Assembly (NCBI RefSeq): GCF_021390575.1
Contig: NZ_JAJEJQ010000004.1
Location: 62,001 to 126,000 of the forward strand
Direction of reading: 5' to 3'
DNA length: 64,000 bases
Origin: Paraburkholderia adhaesiva
GTDB lineage: Bacteria > Pseudomonadota > Gammaproteobacteria > Burkholderiales > Burkholderiaceae
Shown one piece after another: positions 1-8,220 of this stretch. Within the stretch, counting starts at the first letter, position 1. The number at the start of each line of letters is the position of its first letter. Made by a program: the position numbers and the translations under genes. The notes beneath the pieces were generated by a model. That model searched no databases and was not told where the DNA came from. It saw only the letters and a program-made list of their open reading frames with translations.

Positions 1-647
1 AGAGGCAGGCCCTGCGTCCTGCCCTCCGTCACCGGCACCGGATAGCTCACCCACGGCATCTCGCCACCGTTCGCCTTGCTGGGGGCAACGCTGTACTGCT
101 TCGCCAGCGCATCGAATCCAGCGCCCGACTTCGCCTTGCCCAGTACCGACTTCGCCGTCGCCTCATCCGCCACGGCAATGATCCTCGACTTGAACTCCTC
201 CTTGCCGAGCCCGGCGACGATCGCGTCGTAGCGCGCCTTCACCTGGTCGTCCGTCACCGCCTCCGCGTGGATGTTGTCCTTGAGGTACAACCGGATCTCG
301 GTATCGGCTTTTGCGTCCGTTGCCGCCTGCTGCACTTCGGGCTTCTGGCCATAGTGCGCCTTCTCCGCGTTCTGGCGGAACACTTCGCGCGCGATCAGGT
401 CGCTCTTGAGGATCTGGCGCAACTGCGGCGTTTCGGGCTGGCCGGTCTTCGCGGTCACCATGCGCACGGCAGCGTCGAGCTGGGCCTGCGACACCGCCAC
501 GCCATTGACGGTGGCCACCGTGCCTGCGGGCAGGTTCGTTGCAGGCGCATCGGCTGCGTGTGCGAACGAAGGCGCAAGGCCGCTGAGCGTCACGGAGGCG
601 AAAGCCGTCAGGCAGGTGGTACGGATCGTGTTTTTGAATCGGAGCAT
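1..647 (-). CDS. Parvulin-type periplasmic peptidyl-prolyl isomerase (partial, C-terminus outside window)
   Basis: Reading the minus strand from the ATG at 645-647 gives about 215 codons with no stop, so the gene continues past the left edge. An AGAGG sequence just upstream supports this start. Residues 1-32 form a Sec signal peptide (basic start, hydrophobic core, AHAA cleavage region). A SurA-like chaperone segment follows (TVATVNGVAVSQAQLD, then helices). The parvulin fold begins near residue 150, with the family pattern ending in KQYS..PSKANGGEMPW. It starts 22 nt after the TpsB gene, so it probably shares its transcript. In Bordetella the parvulin Par27 acts as a periplasmic chaperone for filamentous haemagglutinin. 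By context this protein is inferred to hold the CdiA/TpsA exoproteins unfolded before export. Confidence 0.85.
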   Translation of the reverse strand, partial: MLRFKNTIRTTCLTAFASVTLSGLAPSFAHAADAPATNLPAGTVATVNGVAVSQAQLDAAVRMVTAKTGQPETPQLRQILKSDLIAREVFRQNAEKAHYGQKPEVQQAATDAKADTEIRLYLKDNIHAEAVTDDQVKARYDAIVAGLGKEEFKSRIIAVADEATAKSVLGKAKSGAGFDALAKQYSVAPSKANGGEMPWVSYPVPVTEGRTQGLP

Positions 648-669
648 GCTGTTACCTCTTTTCGAAAGT

Positions 670-2475
670 TCAATAAGTCCAGTTAACCGTGCCGAGCGCG
701 AGCGTCGACTTCGGGCCGCTGGCCGCGGGACGGCACAACTGCCGCCCCACCAGCCCTTCGGCGGAGAACTGCTGGTGATGCCACTGCCATTGCGCACGCA
801 GGCCTGCACCCACACCGGCCAGCGTCGAAAAGCCCGGTGTTGCGATGAGGTCCGCCTTGCCCGCATCGAGAAACACGTAGGGTTCGATACGCCCGTTGTG
901 CCACACCGGCACGTTCACCCAGGCCAGTTCGTTGCGCGAGTAGATACCCCGGTCGCCCGCGATATCGCCCGAGCGGAAACCGCGGATTGTGTCCATGCCG
1001 CCGAGGTATAACTGGTCGGTACCGTATAGCGCCACATTCGTGTACTGGCCTCCCATCGCGCCACGATACGCCAGCGAGGCGGGGCCTACCTTCGGCAACG
1101 GCACCGTCCACGTCGCCGTCGCGTCGAATTTCGTGAACTGCGCATGCGCGTCGTCCCGCTGGATCGCTGCGGCGTCATGGTTCGCGCCGAACCACGGCAG
1201 GCCCTGCGAGAAGCCCGCGTCGAGCGTGAAATTGCCCGGCGCGTCGTTCAGCACGAAGCGGTGCAGCCAGTTGCCGCCCACGCGCAGCACCGCCACGCGC
1301 TGCGGGTCGAGATCGAAGTTGTTGATCTCGCGGTCGGTGCGCCGCCACGCGAGCGTCGCATCGAGCGCCGTGAGGTCGGAGGCCGTCCGCCCGAGCTGGT
1401 AGTTCCAGCCGAAGATGTGGCTGAGCGTGCGCCCGTATTCGAGCGCGGTGGTACCGACGAGCTGCTGGTATTCGGAGTCCGAAAGCGTATAGCTGAACGT
1501 GTTGCGTCCCCACGGAATCGCGAACGAGCCGACCAGCGCGTTGCTCTCGATGCTGTCGATGTAGTTCAGGCTCAGCGATTCCTGCAGGCCGATCAGGTTG
1601 TCGGCCTCGATACCCGCGCGGTAGCGCGTCACACCGGTCGATGCCGCGCCGTAGTTGTCCACGCCAAGTGTGTACCAGGTGCGGTCACCCGGCTGGTTGC
1701 TGATGGCCACGACCGAATCGCCTACGGCCTGCCCGGGCAGCACCTGCACGCTCGCCTGGTTGCGCCGCAGGCGATTGATCTGGGACACGCCCTGATCGAT
1801 GTCGGAGAGCCGCAGCGGATCACCCGGGCCGGAAGGGAACGCGTTCTGGTAACCCGCGTCGGTGAGCCACCCTCCCCCGGCAGACTGCCCGTTCGTCGGG
1901 ACACGCTGGATGGGCCGGCCGTTGACCGTGAACGCCTCGATGCGGCCCGTCTGGATCACGACCGTCAGCGTACCCGCACCGATGTTCTGTGGTCCGAGCA
2001 CCGCGCGTGTGGTGACGTACCCGACCGAGACATACGCGTTGGTCAGGCGCCGTAGCAGCACGTTCAGGCGGTGCGAGCCGATCTCGTGGCCAGTGAATGC
2101 CGCCGTGATCGCATCAAGCGTCGACTGCGACACGGCAGTGCGTGCAGGCGGCTGTCCGCCTGGCCCCGTCAGCACGATCTGCTGCACACGAAAGGTCGGG
2201 CCGGGTTCGGGGATCTGGTCGACCGGCGTATCCAGCGGGATGTTCAGCGAGGCATCACCGCCCTGCGGCGCGACGCCGATCTGCGCGGGCGGCTCGGCAA
2301 GTTGCCGCTGACGGGCCTGCTCGCGCTGCTGTTCGATCAGTTGCTGCGCCGGGTCCTGCACCGGGCGCGGTGCCGCAGGTGGTGCAACCGGAGGGGGCGT
2401 CTGTGCGCAGACGTTCGTGACAAGGGCGAGCGCCGCCGGAAGCGCGGCAAGCCGCCATGCTGTTTTCATCCGCAT
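670..2475 (-). CDS. TpsB outer-membrane transporter of two-partner secretion (ShlB/FhaC/CdiB family)
   Basis: A 601-residue Omp85-superfamily beta-barrel that exports TpsA exoproteins across the outer membrane. A signal peptide ends near VCAQ (residue 25). A proline/glutamine-rich linker helix follows, then a POTRA-type region (FRVQQIVLTGPGG onward), then alternating beta-strand sequence to the C-terminus. The diagnostic loop motif of the family is present as DTIRGFRSGD, matching the VRGY/F motif of FhaC. The last residue is Tyr rather than Phe. The chosen ATG at 2475 lies 2 nt after the TGA of the upstream TpsA gene, which suggests translational coupling; a second ATG at 2469 is possible. 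It is the only TpsB in the window, so it probably serves both the 842-residue TpsA and the large CdiA. Confidence 0.93.
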   Translation of the reverse strand: MRMKTAWRLAALPAALALVTNVCAQTPPPVAPPAAPRPVQDPAQQLIEQQREQARQRQLAEPPAQIGVAPQGGDASLNIPLDTPVDQIPEPGPTFRVQQIVLTGPGGQPPARTAVSQSTLDAITAAFTGHEIGSHRLNVLLRRLTNAYVSVGYVTTRAVLGPQNIGAGTLTVVIQTGRIEAFTVNGRPIQRVPTNGQSAGGGWLTDAGYQNAFPSGPGDPLRLSDIDQGVSQINRLRRNQASVQVLPGQAVGDSVVAISNQPGDRTWYTLGVDNYGAASTGVTRYRAGIEADNLIGLQESLSLNYIDSIESNALVGSFAIPWGRNTFSYTLSDSEYQQLVGTTALEYGRTLSHIFGWNYQLGRTASDLTALDATLAWRRTDREINNFDLDPQRVAVLRVGGNWLHRFVLNDAPGNFTLDAGFSQGLPWFGANHDAAAIQRDDAHAQFTKFDATATWTVPLPKVGPASLAYRGAMGGQYTNVALYGTDQLYLGGMDTIRGFRSGDIAGDRGIYSRNELAWVNVPVWHNGRIEPYVFLDAGKADLIATPGFSTLAGVGAGLRAQWQWHHQQFSAEGLVGRQLCRPAASGPKSTLALGTVNWTY

Positions 2476-2477
2476 CG

Positions 2478-5006
2478 TCAGAACCACCACCACGTCGCCA
2501 GGCCCAGATGCTGGCCGATCTGCACCGGCGTGCTCGACGGCGCGCGCAGCGTCGTGACGTGGCCGCTGACGCCCTGGAGGCCACTGATATAACCGCCGTT
2601 AATCAGGGCGTCGCCCGTGAGCGTTACGAGCCCGTCTGCCGAGAAGCCACCGCCGGTATCCGTCGCGATGAGCTGCGCCCAGGTCGAGCCGAAGAACGCC
2701 TTGAAGCCCCGGTCCTGGTGGATCGCCGAGTAGCCCGTCACGCCCGTGGCATAGGCGAGCGGCGCATCGACCGTGATGTTGCCGTTTGCGATGACGTTGC
2801 CGCCGATGTTCGCGGCGCTCGTGCCGGCTGTGATGGACACGTTCTGGTTCGAATAGATCGTGCCGCCGTAGGGCGTCACATTGCTCGACGCGCTACCGTG
2901 GCAGAAGATGAAGCAGCTTTGCGAATAGCTCGCCTGACCCGCGAACACCGCCGCGTTCGTGAACGCATCCTGCGCGTGGATCGTCACGTCGCCGTCGCTG
3001 GCCTCGATCAGGCCGCCCGAATTCGTGACGTTATGTCCGGAGATCGAGACCGGCCCGGTGCTCGACGCGATATACGCGAGCTGGTCCGGCTCGGTGACGG
3101 TGCCATAGTCGACGTTGAAACCACTCGACGTGTGCTGGAAGAACAGGAACCGTCCGCCTTCATACGAGTACGCCACGGGTGCGCCACCATTGATGCCACC
3201 GGTATGGTCGATGATGTTGTTCACGTCGCCCTGCGCGGCGAGTGTGATCGCACCATTGGCGAGGATTCGCGCATTGTCGTTCGTGATATCGCTCTGTGTG
3301 CTGAGCAGTGCCTGGCCGTTGGCCGAGAACAGGATGCCGAGGTTCGTGGCATCCGACCGGTTCGTGATGCCGCCGCCGGCGTCGAGCGTCAGGTCGCCGC
3401 CCGAGGACGTGCCATCCGGCTGCACGACGCCCGCCTGGATCAGGCTGCCGGTGTTCGAGATATCTCCCGTGCTCGTCAGCGTCAGCGCGTTGTCGGCCCG
3501 CACGGTCGCCGGACCCGACGCGTCGTCGGACACCGTTATGCCGGCGGCCTGGAGCGCTGCATCGCGACTGGCCCCGATCAGGCCGCCCTGCGTCGACAGT
3601 GCGCCGCCTGCAGTCAGCGACAGGTCCTGCGTGGCCAGCGTCTGCGCGTCCTGCAGCGTGACCGCGCCCGCCGCGTTGATGGCTGTGTCGTTGCCGGACT
3701 GGATCGTGCTGCCGGTACTGGTGAGGTCGCCACTGCTCGCGAGGATCGCGTTACGGTTCGCGGAGATCGTCGAAGGCCCCGTGCCGTCCGTTACCAGCGT
3801 GATGCCAGCCGCCTGCAGCAGCACGTCCTCACCCGACAGCACCTGAGAGCCCGCTGCGCTGAACGCACCGGCTGCGGTCAGCGAGACATCCTGGCCAGCG
3901 GTGACCGTCATATCCTGCAGCGTCATCGGACCACCCAGCGCATCAAGCGTTGTATCGCTGCCTGCCTCGACGGAACCGCCCTGCAGCGCGATGGTGGTGC
4001 CGGCGCTCACATTCACATCGTGGCCCGCCTTGACCGGCGTGCCCTGCACCGACACCGCACCGGCTGCGGTCATCGTGACGTCATTGGCTGCGGTGATAGA
4101 ACCGCCCGCGACTGTGACGTCGCCATTGGCCTGCACGACCGCGTCGCCTGCCGTGGCATTGAGCGTGCCGGCGCTGCGCACGCCCGCGCCCTGATCCGTC
4201 ACGATCAGTTGTACGCGGCCAGCCGTGAGGCCGCCCGCCTCGGTGATATCGACCGCATAGGCCGGACCCTGCACGTCTGGCGAAGTCAGGCCGATGAGCC
4301 AGTCGTGGCCGTTGTCGGAGGGCGAGAGGCCCGTGTCCCACGTGGTCGTACTGCTGCCGGTGATCACGCGGATGCCGCCGGTTGAACTTGAATAGTCGTT
4401 CGTGATCGGGCCATTTACCGCGAGCTGCTTCGAGACGAGGTCGAGATTGATGAGCGTTCCCGTGAGGCCGCCCGGTCCGATCGTGATCGCACCGCCGTTC
4501 GTCGTGAGCACAATGTTGCGCTGGATCTGGCCCGGAGCCAGCGTGAGATCATCGAACCTGACCTGTCCCGTCGACAGCACGACGTGGCCGGCGTTCACGA
4601 ATGAGCCGCCATCCACGGTGATGCCGTTGGGGTTCGCCAGGATAACGTTTGCGCGAGCGCCCAGCACATTGACGGCCCCCTGGATCAGCGAGGGGTTCGT
4701 GCTGGTGACCTGGTTGACGATGGTACGCGCGTTGATGCCAGCGTTGTTCAGGTCCGCGCCTGCCGTCGATACGTTGAACGAACGGTAGGTGTTGTTCGAC
4801 ACGCCTCCGACCGCTGGCGCGATGCTGACCGTCTGGTGGCCATTGGCCGCCGTCGAGACGCTGGTTGCAGTACCACCATCGGTGACGATCCCGGCGGCAT
4901 GCGCACCCGACATGGCGAACGCCAGTGCCACGCAAAGACTGAACAGCTTCAGTGCTGTCGACCCTTCCCCGGTGCGCTCCGAGGCGATTTTTCTGGATAT
5001 TCTCAT
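2478..5006 (-). CDS. Short TpsA exoprotein (filamentous-haemagglutinin-like, no toxin tail)
   Basis: An 842-residue secreted exoprotein. A signal peptide (residues 1-38, ending GAHA) precedes a two-partner-secretion domain with the family motif NPNG at residues 125-128 and the typical RTIVNQVTS and ANVILANPNGI patterns. The remainder is repetitive Ala/Gly/Thr-rich beta-helix sequence. The C-terminus has no pretoxin or VENN/ELYN-type boundary and no recognisable toxin domain, and no immunity gene follows it; the TpsB gene starts 2 nt later. It is therefore more likely an adhesin or accessory exoprotein than a CDI toxin. Its first ~115 bp of mature coding sequence is nearly identical to a stub at 5612-5727. 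At 842 residues it is short for this family. Confidence 0.88.
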   Translation of the reverse strand: MRISRKIASERTGEGSTALKLFSLCVALAFAMSGAHAAGIVTDGGTATSVSTAANGHQTVSIAPAVGGVSNNTYRSFNVSTAGADLNNAGINARTIVNQVTSTNPSLIQGAVNVLGARANVILANPNGITVDGGSFVNAGHVVLSTGQVRFDDLTLAPGQIQRNIVLTTNGGAITIGPGGLTGTLINLDLVSKQLAVNGPITNDYSSSTGGIRVITGSSTTTWDTGLSPSDNGHDWLIGLTSPDVQGPAYAVDITEAGGLTAGRVQLIVTDQGAGVRSAGTLNATAGDAVVQANGDVTVAGGSITAANDVTMTAAGAVSVQGTPVKAGHDVNVSAGTTIALQGGSVEAGSDTTLDALGGPMTLQDMTVTAGQDVSLTAAGAFSAAGSQVLSGEDVLLQAAGITLVTDGTGPSTISANRNAILASSGDLTSTGSTIQSGNDTAINAAGAVTLQDAQTLATQDLSLTAGGALSTQGGLIGASRDAALQAAGITVSDDASGPATVRADNALTLTSTGDISNTGSLIQAGVVQPDGTSSGGDLTLDAGGGITNRSDATNLGILFSANGQALLSTQSDITNDNARILANGAITLAAQGDVNNIIDHTGGINGGAPVAYSYEGGRFLFFQHTSSGFNVDYGTVTEPDQLAYIASSTGPVSISGHNVTNSGGLIEASDGDVTIHAQDAFTNAAVFAGQASYSQSCFIFCHGSASSNVTPYGGTIYSNQNVSITAGTSAANIGGNVIANGNITVDAPLAYATGVTGYSAIHQDRGFKAFFGSTWAQLIATDTGGGFSADGLVTLTGDALINGGYISGLQGVSGHVTTLRAPSSTPVQIGQHLGLATWWWF

Positions 5007-5091
5007 TCTTCGTTCTTCACAATCGCGAATCTGCTACGCCTTTCCAATTCCACCGCAATCGATTGGGAAGGTATTTCTATCAAAATCAATC

Positions 5092-5556
5092 TCACCTGAA
5101 CTGGTTCACCGGCTCAGGAATATGAGTTTCGTACTTCAGGCCCTGAATAATCGACTGCGCCGAACCGGCTTGTTCCAGCGTCGGAGTGATCCGCCCAACA
5201 AGAATGCCGAGACCGACAGAAGTACGAACATATTTGGTCTCGCCCGAATTAAGCGAGAAGGTCACATCCTTCTCAACCTCGGTTTTGGTCGCTACCGTAT
5301 ACTTCCCTGCGGGCTCGTCAACATAGAAGAATGCCCCCGGAATCGAGTTACCGACTGCCGTATTGTTCACGCGGATTTCAGGCTGAATCCCGCCACCGAA
5401 GAGCGAAGTCTCGCGGAAAAAATAGATTCGCCCCTGGCCATCTGCCAGCGTCGGAATAGACGCTGCCATATCCTTGTATTGCGGACCTGATGCACACCCC
5501 GCAGCCAGAAGCGCAACAACACAAGCGACAAAAAAAGCACGATACATCTTCATCAT
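5092..5556 (-). CDS. DUF2846-type lipoprotein
   Basis: A 154-residue predicted lipoprotein. The N-terminus is a lipoprotein signal with lipobox LLAAGC near residue 21. The mature part (GRIYFFRETSLFGGG, then IRVNNTAVG, PAGKYTV, GETKYVR) matches the pattern of DUF2846 proteins, beta-rich periplasmic or envelope lipoproteins of unknown function. It sits between a broken TpsA stub and the short TpsA gene, on the same strand. Burkholderia CDI operons (bcpAIOB) carry a small lipoprotein gene, bcpO, between the immunity and transporter genes. This gene occupies a comparable place, but whether it is equivalent is only inferred from position. Confidence 0.8.
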   Translation of the reverse strand: MMKMYRAFFVACVVALLAAGCASGPQYKDMAASIPTLADGQGRIYFFRETSLFGGGIQPEIRVNNTAVGNSIPGAFFYVDEPAGKYTVATKTEVEKDVTFSLNSGETKYVRTSVGLGILVGRITPTLEQAGSAQSIIQGLKYETHIPEPVNQFR

Positions 5557-5572
5557 TCAGTATCTCAAGGCG

Positions 5573-5884
5573 TTATGGAAGCCGGGTTATCCAGCGGCGA
5601 AAATATTTGTCCAGGTCCGCGCCTGCCGTCGATACGTTGAACGAACGGTAGGTGTTGTTCGACACGCCTCCGACCGCTGGCACGATGCTGACCGTCTGGT
5701 GGCCATTGGCTGCCGTCGAGACGCTGGTCGCGGTGCCACCTTCAGCGACGATGTCGGCGGCGTATGCGCCAAGAATCGTCAGCGCAAGCCCAACTGCAAG
5801 GCACAGCGGACGTAGCAGGCCACGTCCACACCCGGCGCGCACAACGCGCGCCAAACTTGTAGTTTTCTGCATCTTAATTTTCAA
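5573..5884 (-). pseudogene. Truncated TpsA stub (signal peptide and start of secretion domain only)
   Basis: A 103-codon reading frame. A signal peptide (cleavage near GAYA) is followed by the first ~45 residues of a two-partner-secretion domain, closely matching the short TpsA downstream (GTATSVSTAANGHQTVSI, then SNNTYRSFNVSTAGADL). After DL the similarity stops abruptly and the frame ends in an unrelated tail, DKYFRRWITRLP. The missing NPNG motif and beta-helix mean it cannot be exported as a working exoprotein. The breakpoint at 5612 coincides with the end of a near-identical repeat of 4749-4864, pointing to deletion or recombination between TpsA copies. Confidence 0.8.
5612..5727. repeat. 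Near-identical direct repeat of 4749-4864 (TpsA 5' coding region)
   Basis: These 116 bp match 4749-4864 with two differences seen by eye; weaker similarity continues about 30 bp further. Both copies encode the start of the secretion domain on the minus strand. The repeat flanks the DUF2846 lipoprotein gene and could support recombination that deletes or duplicates it. Confidence 0.9.
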
Positions 5885-6077
5885 TACTGCTACCTACCGC
5901 CCCCTGCCCGACGAATGATCCCGCTACTCAGTGGGGCACCGTGAGAACAAAGGACCAAGTTCTGCATAAGTGTCCGTTGGCTTATGCTCCGACAGCGAAG
6001 CGTGGCACTATGTCAACTCCTAAACACATTGACCTCTCAATCGAGGTTCCACTTCATAGTTCAATCGGCTTCTTCGT

Positions 6078-6635
6078 ATGACCACAAACCTTACGCATCT
6101 CGACCAGATCAGTAAATACCTCAGCTATATCCTTCGCCACGAACCGCATGCCATTGGTTTGCAGCTCGATACGGAGGGCTGGGCAAATATCGATGACTTA
6201 ATTGAATGTGCGAACAAGCATGGACATGCGCTCGACAAGGCAACAGTCCACGCTGTTGTAGTTACCAACAGCAAGAAGCGATTCACCATTTCGGACGACA
6301 ATCAACGAATCCGTGCTGTCCAAGGACATTCGACGCCAATCGTGCGACGCATGTACACAGAGACAGCACCACCGGAAGTCCTATATCACGGCACTGCTAC
6401 GCGTTTTCTTACCCCAATTATGGAGCAAGGACTAAAGACCGGATCTCGCCACCATGTACATCTGTCACTTGACATCCCCACTGCTGTCACTGTCGGGATG
6501 CGCCACGGAAAGCCAGCGATATTAGAAATCCAGGCCCTGCGAATGCACCATCAAGGTTTCAAATTCTTTCTCGCAGAGAACGGTGTCTGGCTCACAGACT
6601 TTGTTCCACCCGCATTTCTTAAATTGATCGGATAG
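6078..6635 (+). CDS. kptA: RNA 2'-phosphotransferase, KptA/Tpt1 family
   Basis: A 185-residue enzyme of the family that moves an internal RNA 2'-phosphate to NAD+, giving ADP-ribose 1'',2''-cyclic phosphate. The conserved Arg-His-Arg-Arg set is visible: R20-H21 in LSYILRHEP, R68 in NSKKRFT, and R124 in GSRHHVHLS. The NAD-binding LYHGTA motif is at residues 102-107. The length is typical for bacterial KptA. It is the only plus-strand gene in the CDI block; its 3' end overlaps the tail of the orphan immunity gene by 17 nt. This stretch has visibly lower GC than the exoprotein genes. Its link to the toxin cassette is unclear: cargo, a repair factor, or coincidence. Confidence 0.95.
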   Translation: MTTNLTHLDQISKYLSYILRHEPHAIGLQLDTEGWANIDDLIECANKHGHALDKATVHAVVVTNSKKRFTISDDNQRIRAVQGHSTPIVRRMYTETAPPEVLYHGTATRFLTPIMEQGLKTGSRHHVHLSLDIPTAVTVGMRHGKPAILEIQALRMHHQGFKFFLAENGVWLTDFVPPAFLKLIG

Positions 6636-7035
6636 TGGGCTCACCGAGCGAGACATCACTCGCCAAAACTTCCAGCAGGAGGTTTTCCGCCACGAAAGCG
6701 ATGCTGTAATGGCGAACATCTCTGGAATTTACAAAATGCCGGACCCAAGCCTTGGCAGCATCTGAATCGGGGTATTCAACCAACACTCCGCGCAAGAGCA
6801 ATGCGACATCACGCTCCTCAACTTCAAGCATCGAGGGCCCTGGAAATAGTTGTGAGTAAAAAGAACAAGCAGAAGCACACCGCAGTTCCCGCTCACACTC
6901 CCCTGCATCGGAGTCGTACTGTATCGTAACGATCAGGTCAGTACCTTCCGTTCGAACATTTACAGCATTCTCACCGTGCCCCGGAAGCCACTCATAGGGG
7001 TCGAGAACTTCAATGCCGCGACCTATCTTCATCAT
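6619..7035 (-). CDS. Putative immunity protein of orphan CdiA toxin tail
   Basis: A 138-residue, mildly acidic soluble protein without signal peptide or membrane segment (starts MMKIGRGIEVLDPYEWLPG). I do not recognise the family. Its ATG overlaps the TGA of the orphan toxin tail upstream (7032-7035, ATGA), the usual coupling of CDI toxin and immunity genes. Size, charge and position all fit a CdiI-type immunity protein. Lower GC than cdiA is also typical of swapped toxin/immunity cassettes. Its last 17 nt overlap the convergent kptA. Confidence 0.7.
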   Translation of the reverse strand: MMKIGRGIEVLDPYEWLPGHGENAVNVRTEGTDLIVTIQYDSDAGECERELRCASACSFYSQLFPGPSMLEVEERDVALLLRGVLVEYPDSDAAKAWVRHFVNSRDVRHYSIAFVAENLLLEVLASDVSLGEPTIRSI

Positions 7036-7970
7036 TTTGACCCCCTCGGCACAGTAGATGTCCCTGTTGGCGATAGCTTGTTTCGTGCCAATTGCGCTGC
7101 AGCTAAATCGTTAAAAGTAGTCCCAGTTGGCATACCAGGCACCTGAACACCAGTTTGATTGACTCCGTACCATTCTGACTGCGGTATCCCTGCTTGACTC
7201 AGGGCAACGGAGGTGCGTGTATTCAATATTAACTGCGTTCCATTCGATGAAACCACATAGTCGACAGGCAGTTGACTCGGCCTAATAAGACCGCTCGCAA
7301 TAGCCCCAGCCAAGTCATCGATTGTGTTTATAGGTACGCCCGCAAGTTGACTGTACTTGGCGGCGCCTGCGGCACTAAATGTACCAGCTGCGTTAATAGC
7401 AGATTGCGCAAAGTTCGCATCTGCGACCGAGCCAGCTACCGCATTATTTGTGGCCGCCTCAGTTGCAGCGGATTTAGCAGTACCACTTACCAGCGCGCCT
7501 ACACCAAGCGCTCCCGCGAACGACACCAGACTTCCGAAGTCCGGGTCGTCGTACGGCAGCATATAGCTGCTCAGGAACGGAACATAATCCGGGTAGCCCG
7601 GCAATGCCCCGCTCACCAAGTTCGGCACGGACTGCACCGCACCCAGCGCAGTATTCCATGCCGCTCGTCCGGTATCCTTCACCGCGCTCGCCAGTGTCCC
7701 GCAATTGTGGCCTGCCGCGCAGGTGTTGTTCAGCGTCTCGTTTTCGGCTGCCAAGGCTGCTGCACTCGCGTTCTGCCCGAGGAGCGCTGCCGCACCGCCA
7801 CCCAGCAGCATCGTCGCTGCCGTGACCGCTGCCAACTGGCTGGGGTCGGTAATCCCCTGACCACCCGTCACAAGCGTTGCGATCTGGTTTGCCAGTGCCG
7901 CCGACAAAGCCCCGCCAATGGCCCCACCGCCACATCCTTCACCCGATGCTGCTCCCGCCGCACACCCCAA
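7032..7970 (-). CDS. Orphan CdiA C-terminal toxin module (no own secretion domain)
   Basis: Up to 312 residues from a TTG codon; the frame is open back to 8003, after a TAA at 8004-8006. It begins with a copy of the CdiA pretoxin sequence (ALGCAAGAASGEGCGGGAIG), joined through a 68-bp repeat of 9028-9095. A hydrophobic pretoxin stretch follows, then a boundary-like ENETLNN that parallels SEALNN in the main CdiA. A distinct C-terminal domain follows (PVDYVVSSNGTQLILNTRT, then GIPQSEWYGVNQTG). That tail looks like one seen on other polymorphic toxins, but I know no activity for it. It lacks a signal peptide, secretion domain and convincing ribosome site, so it is probably silent until recombined into cdiA. 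Its immunity gene follows with an ATGA overlap. Confidence 0.75.
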   Translation of the reverse strand: MGCAAGAASGEGCGGGAIGGALSAALANQIATLVTGGQGITDPSQLAAVTAATMLLGGGAAALLGQNASAAALAAENETLNNTCAAGHNCGTLASAVKDTGRAAWNTALGAVQSVPNLVSGALPGYPDYVPFLSSYMLPYDDPDFGSLVSFAGALGVGALVSGTAKSAATEAATNNAVAGSVADANFAQSAINAAGTFSAAGAAKYSQLAGVPINTIDDLAGAIASGLIRPSQLPVDYVVSSNGTQLILNTRTSVALSQAGIPQSEWYGVNQTGVQVPGMPTGTTFNDLAAAQLARNKLSPTGTSTVPRGSK

Positions 7971-7976
7971 TGCGGC
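7909..7976. repeat. 68-bp direct repeat shared by orphan toxin module and cdiA (partner 9028-9095)
   Basis: The two copies differ at two positions by eye and lie in the same reading frame of the pretoxin region. Recombination between them would delete the current cdiA toxin tail and cdiI and fuse the orphan toxin and its immunity gene to the secreted part of CdiA. Confidence 0.9.
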
Positions 7977-8016
7977 TTGGCTAACCGCACTGTTTGTGGC
8001 GAGTTATCCCCACCAC

Positions 8017-8220
8017 CTAAGTTATCTCCCAATAAAAGTCGGTCAATAGGTGCTCCATAGTGACCGGCAATTGCCCTTGAGTGCGATACCGCTCTAGCCA
8101 AAGAAACACTTCCCTTGGACTATGCGTTGAGGAGAACGTTTTGAAAGCCGCCCCCATACTGGCATCCGCAGCATCGAGGTCGCGCTGAAATTCCGCATAG
8201 TAGTAGGCAATTCCTTTCAT
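8017..8220 (-). CDS. cdiI: CdiI-type immunity protein for CdiA
   Basis: A 67-residue soluble protein (MKGIAYYYAEFQRDLDAAD through LLTDFYWEIT). The chosen ATG at 8218-8220 overlaps the TGA of cdiA as ATGA. An upstream in-frame ATG exists but would lie inside the toxin coding sequence. The overlap, orientation and small acidic character fit CDI immunity proteins, which bind and block their cognate toxin tail in the cytoplasm. I do not recognise the family, and at 67 residues it is small for an immunity protein. Assignment rests on position. Confidence 0.72.
   Translation of the reverse strand: MKGIAYYYAEFQRDLDAADASMGAAFKTFSSTHSPREVFLWLERYRTQGQLPVTMEHLLTDFYWEIT

Noticed and set aside
2457..4385. 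642-codon plus-strand frame opposite the short TpsA
   Set aside because: Arg/His-rich without motifs and fully antisense to a gene with clear family features.
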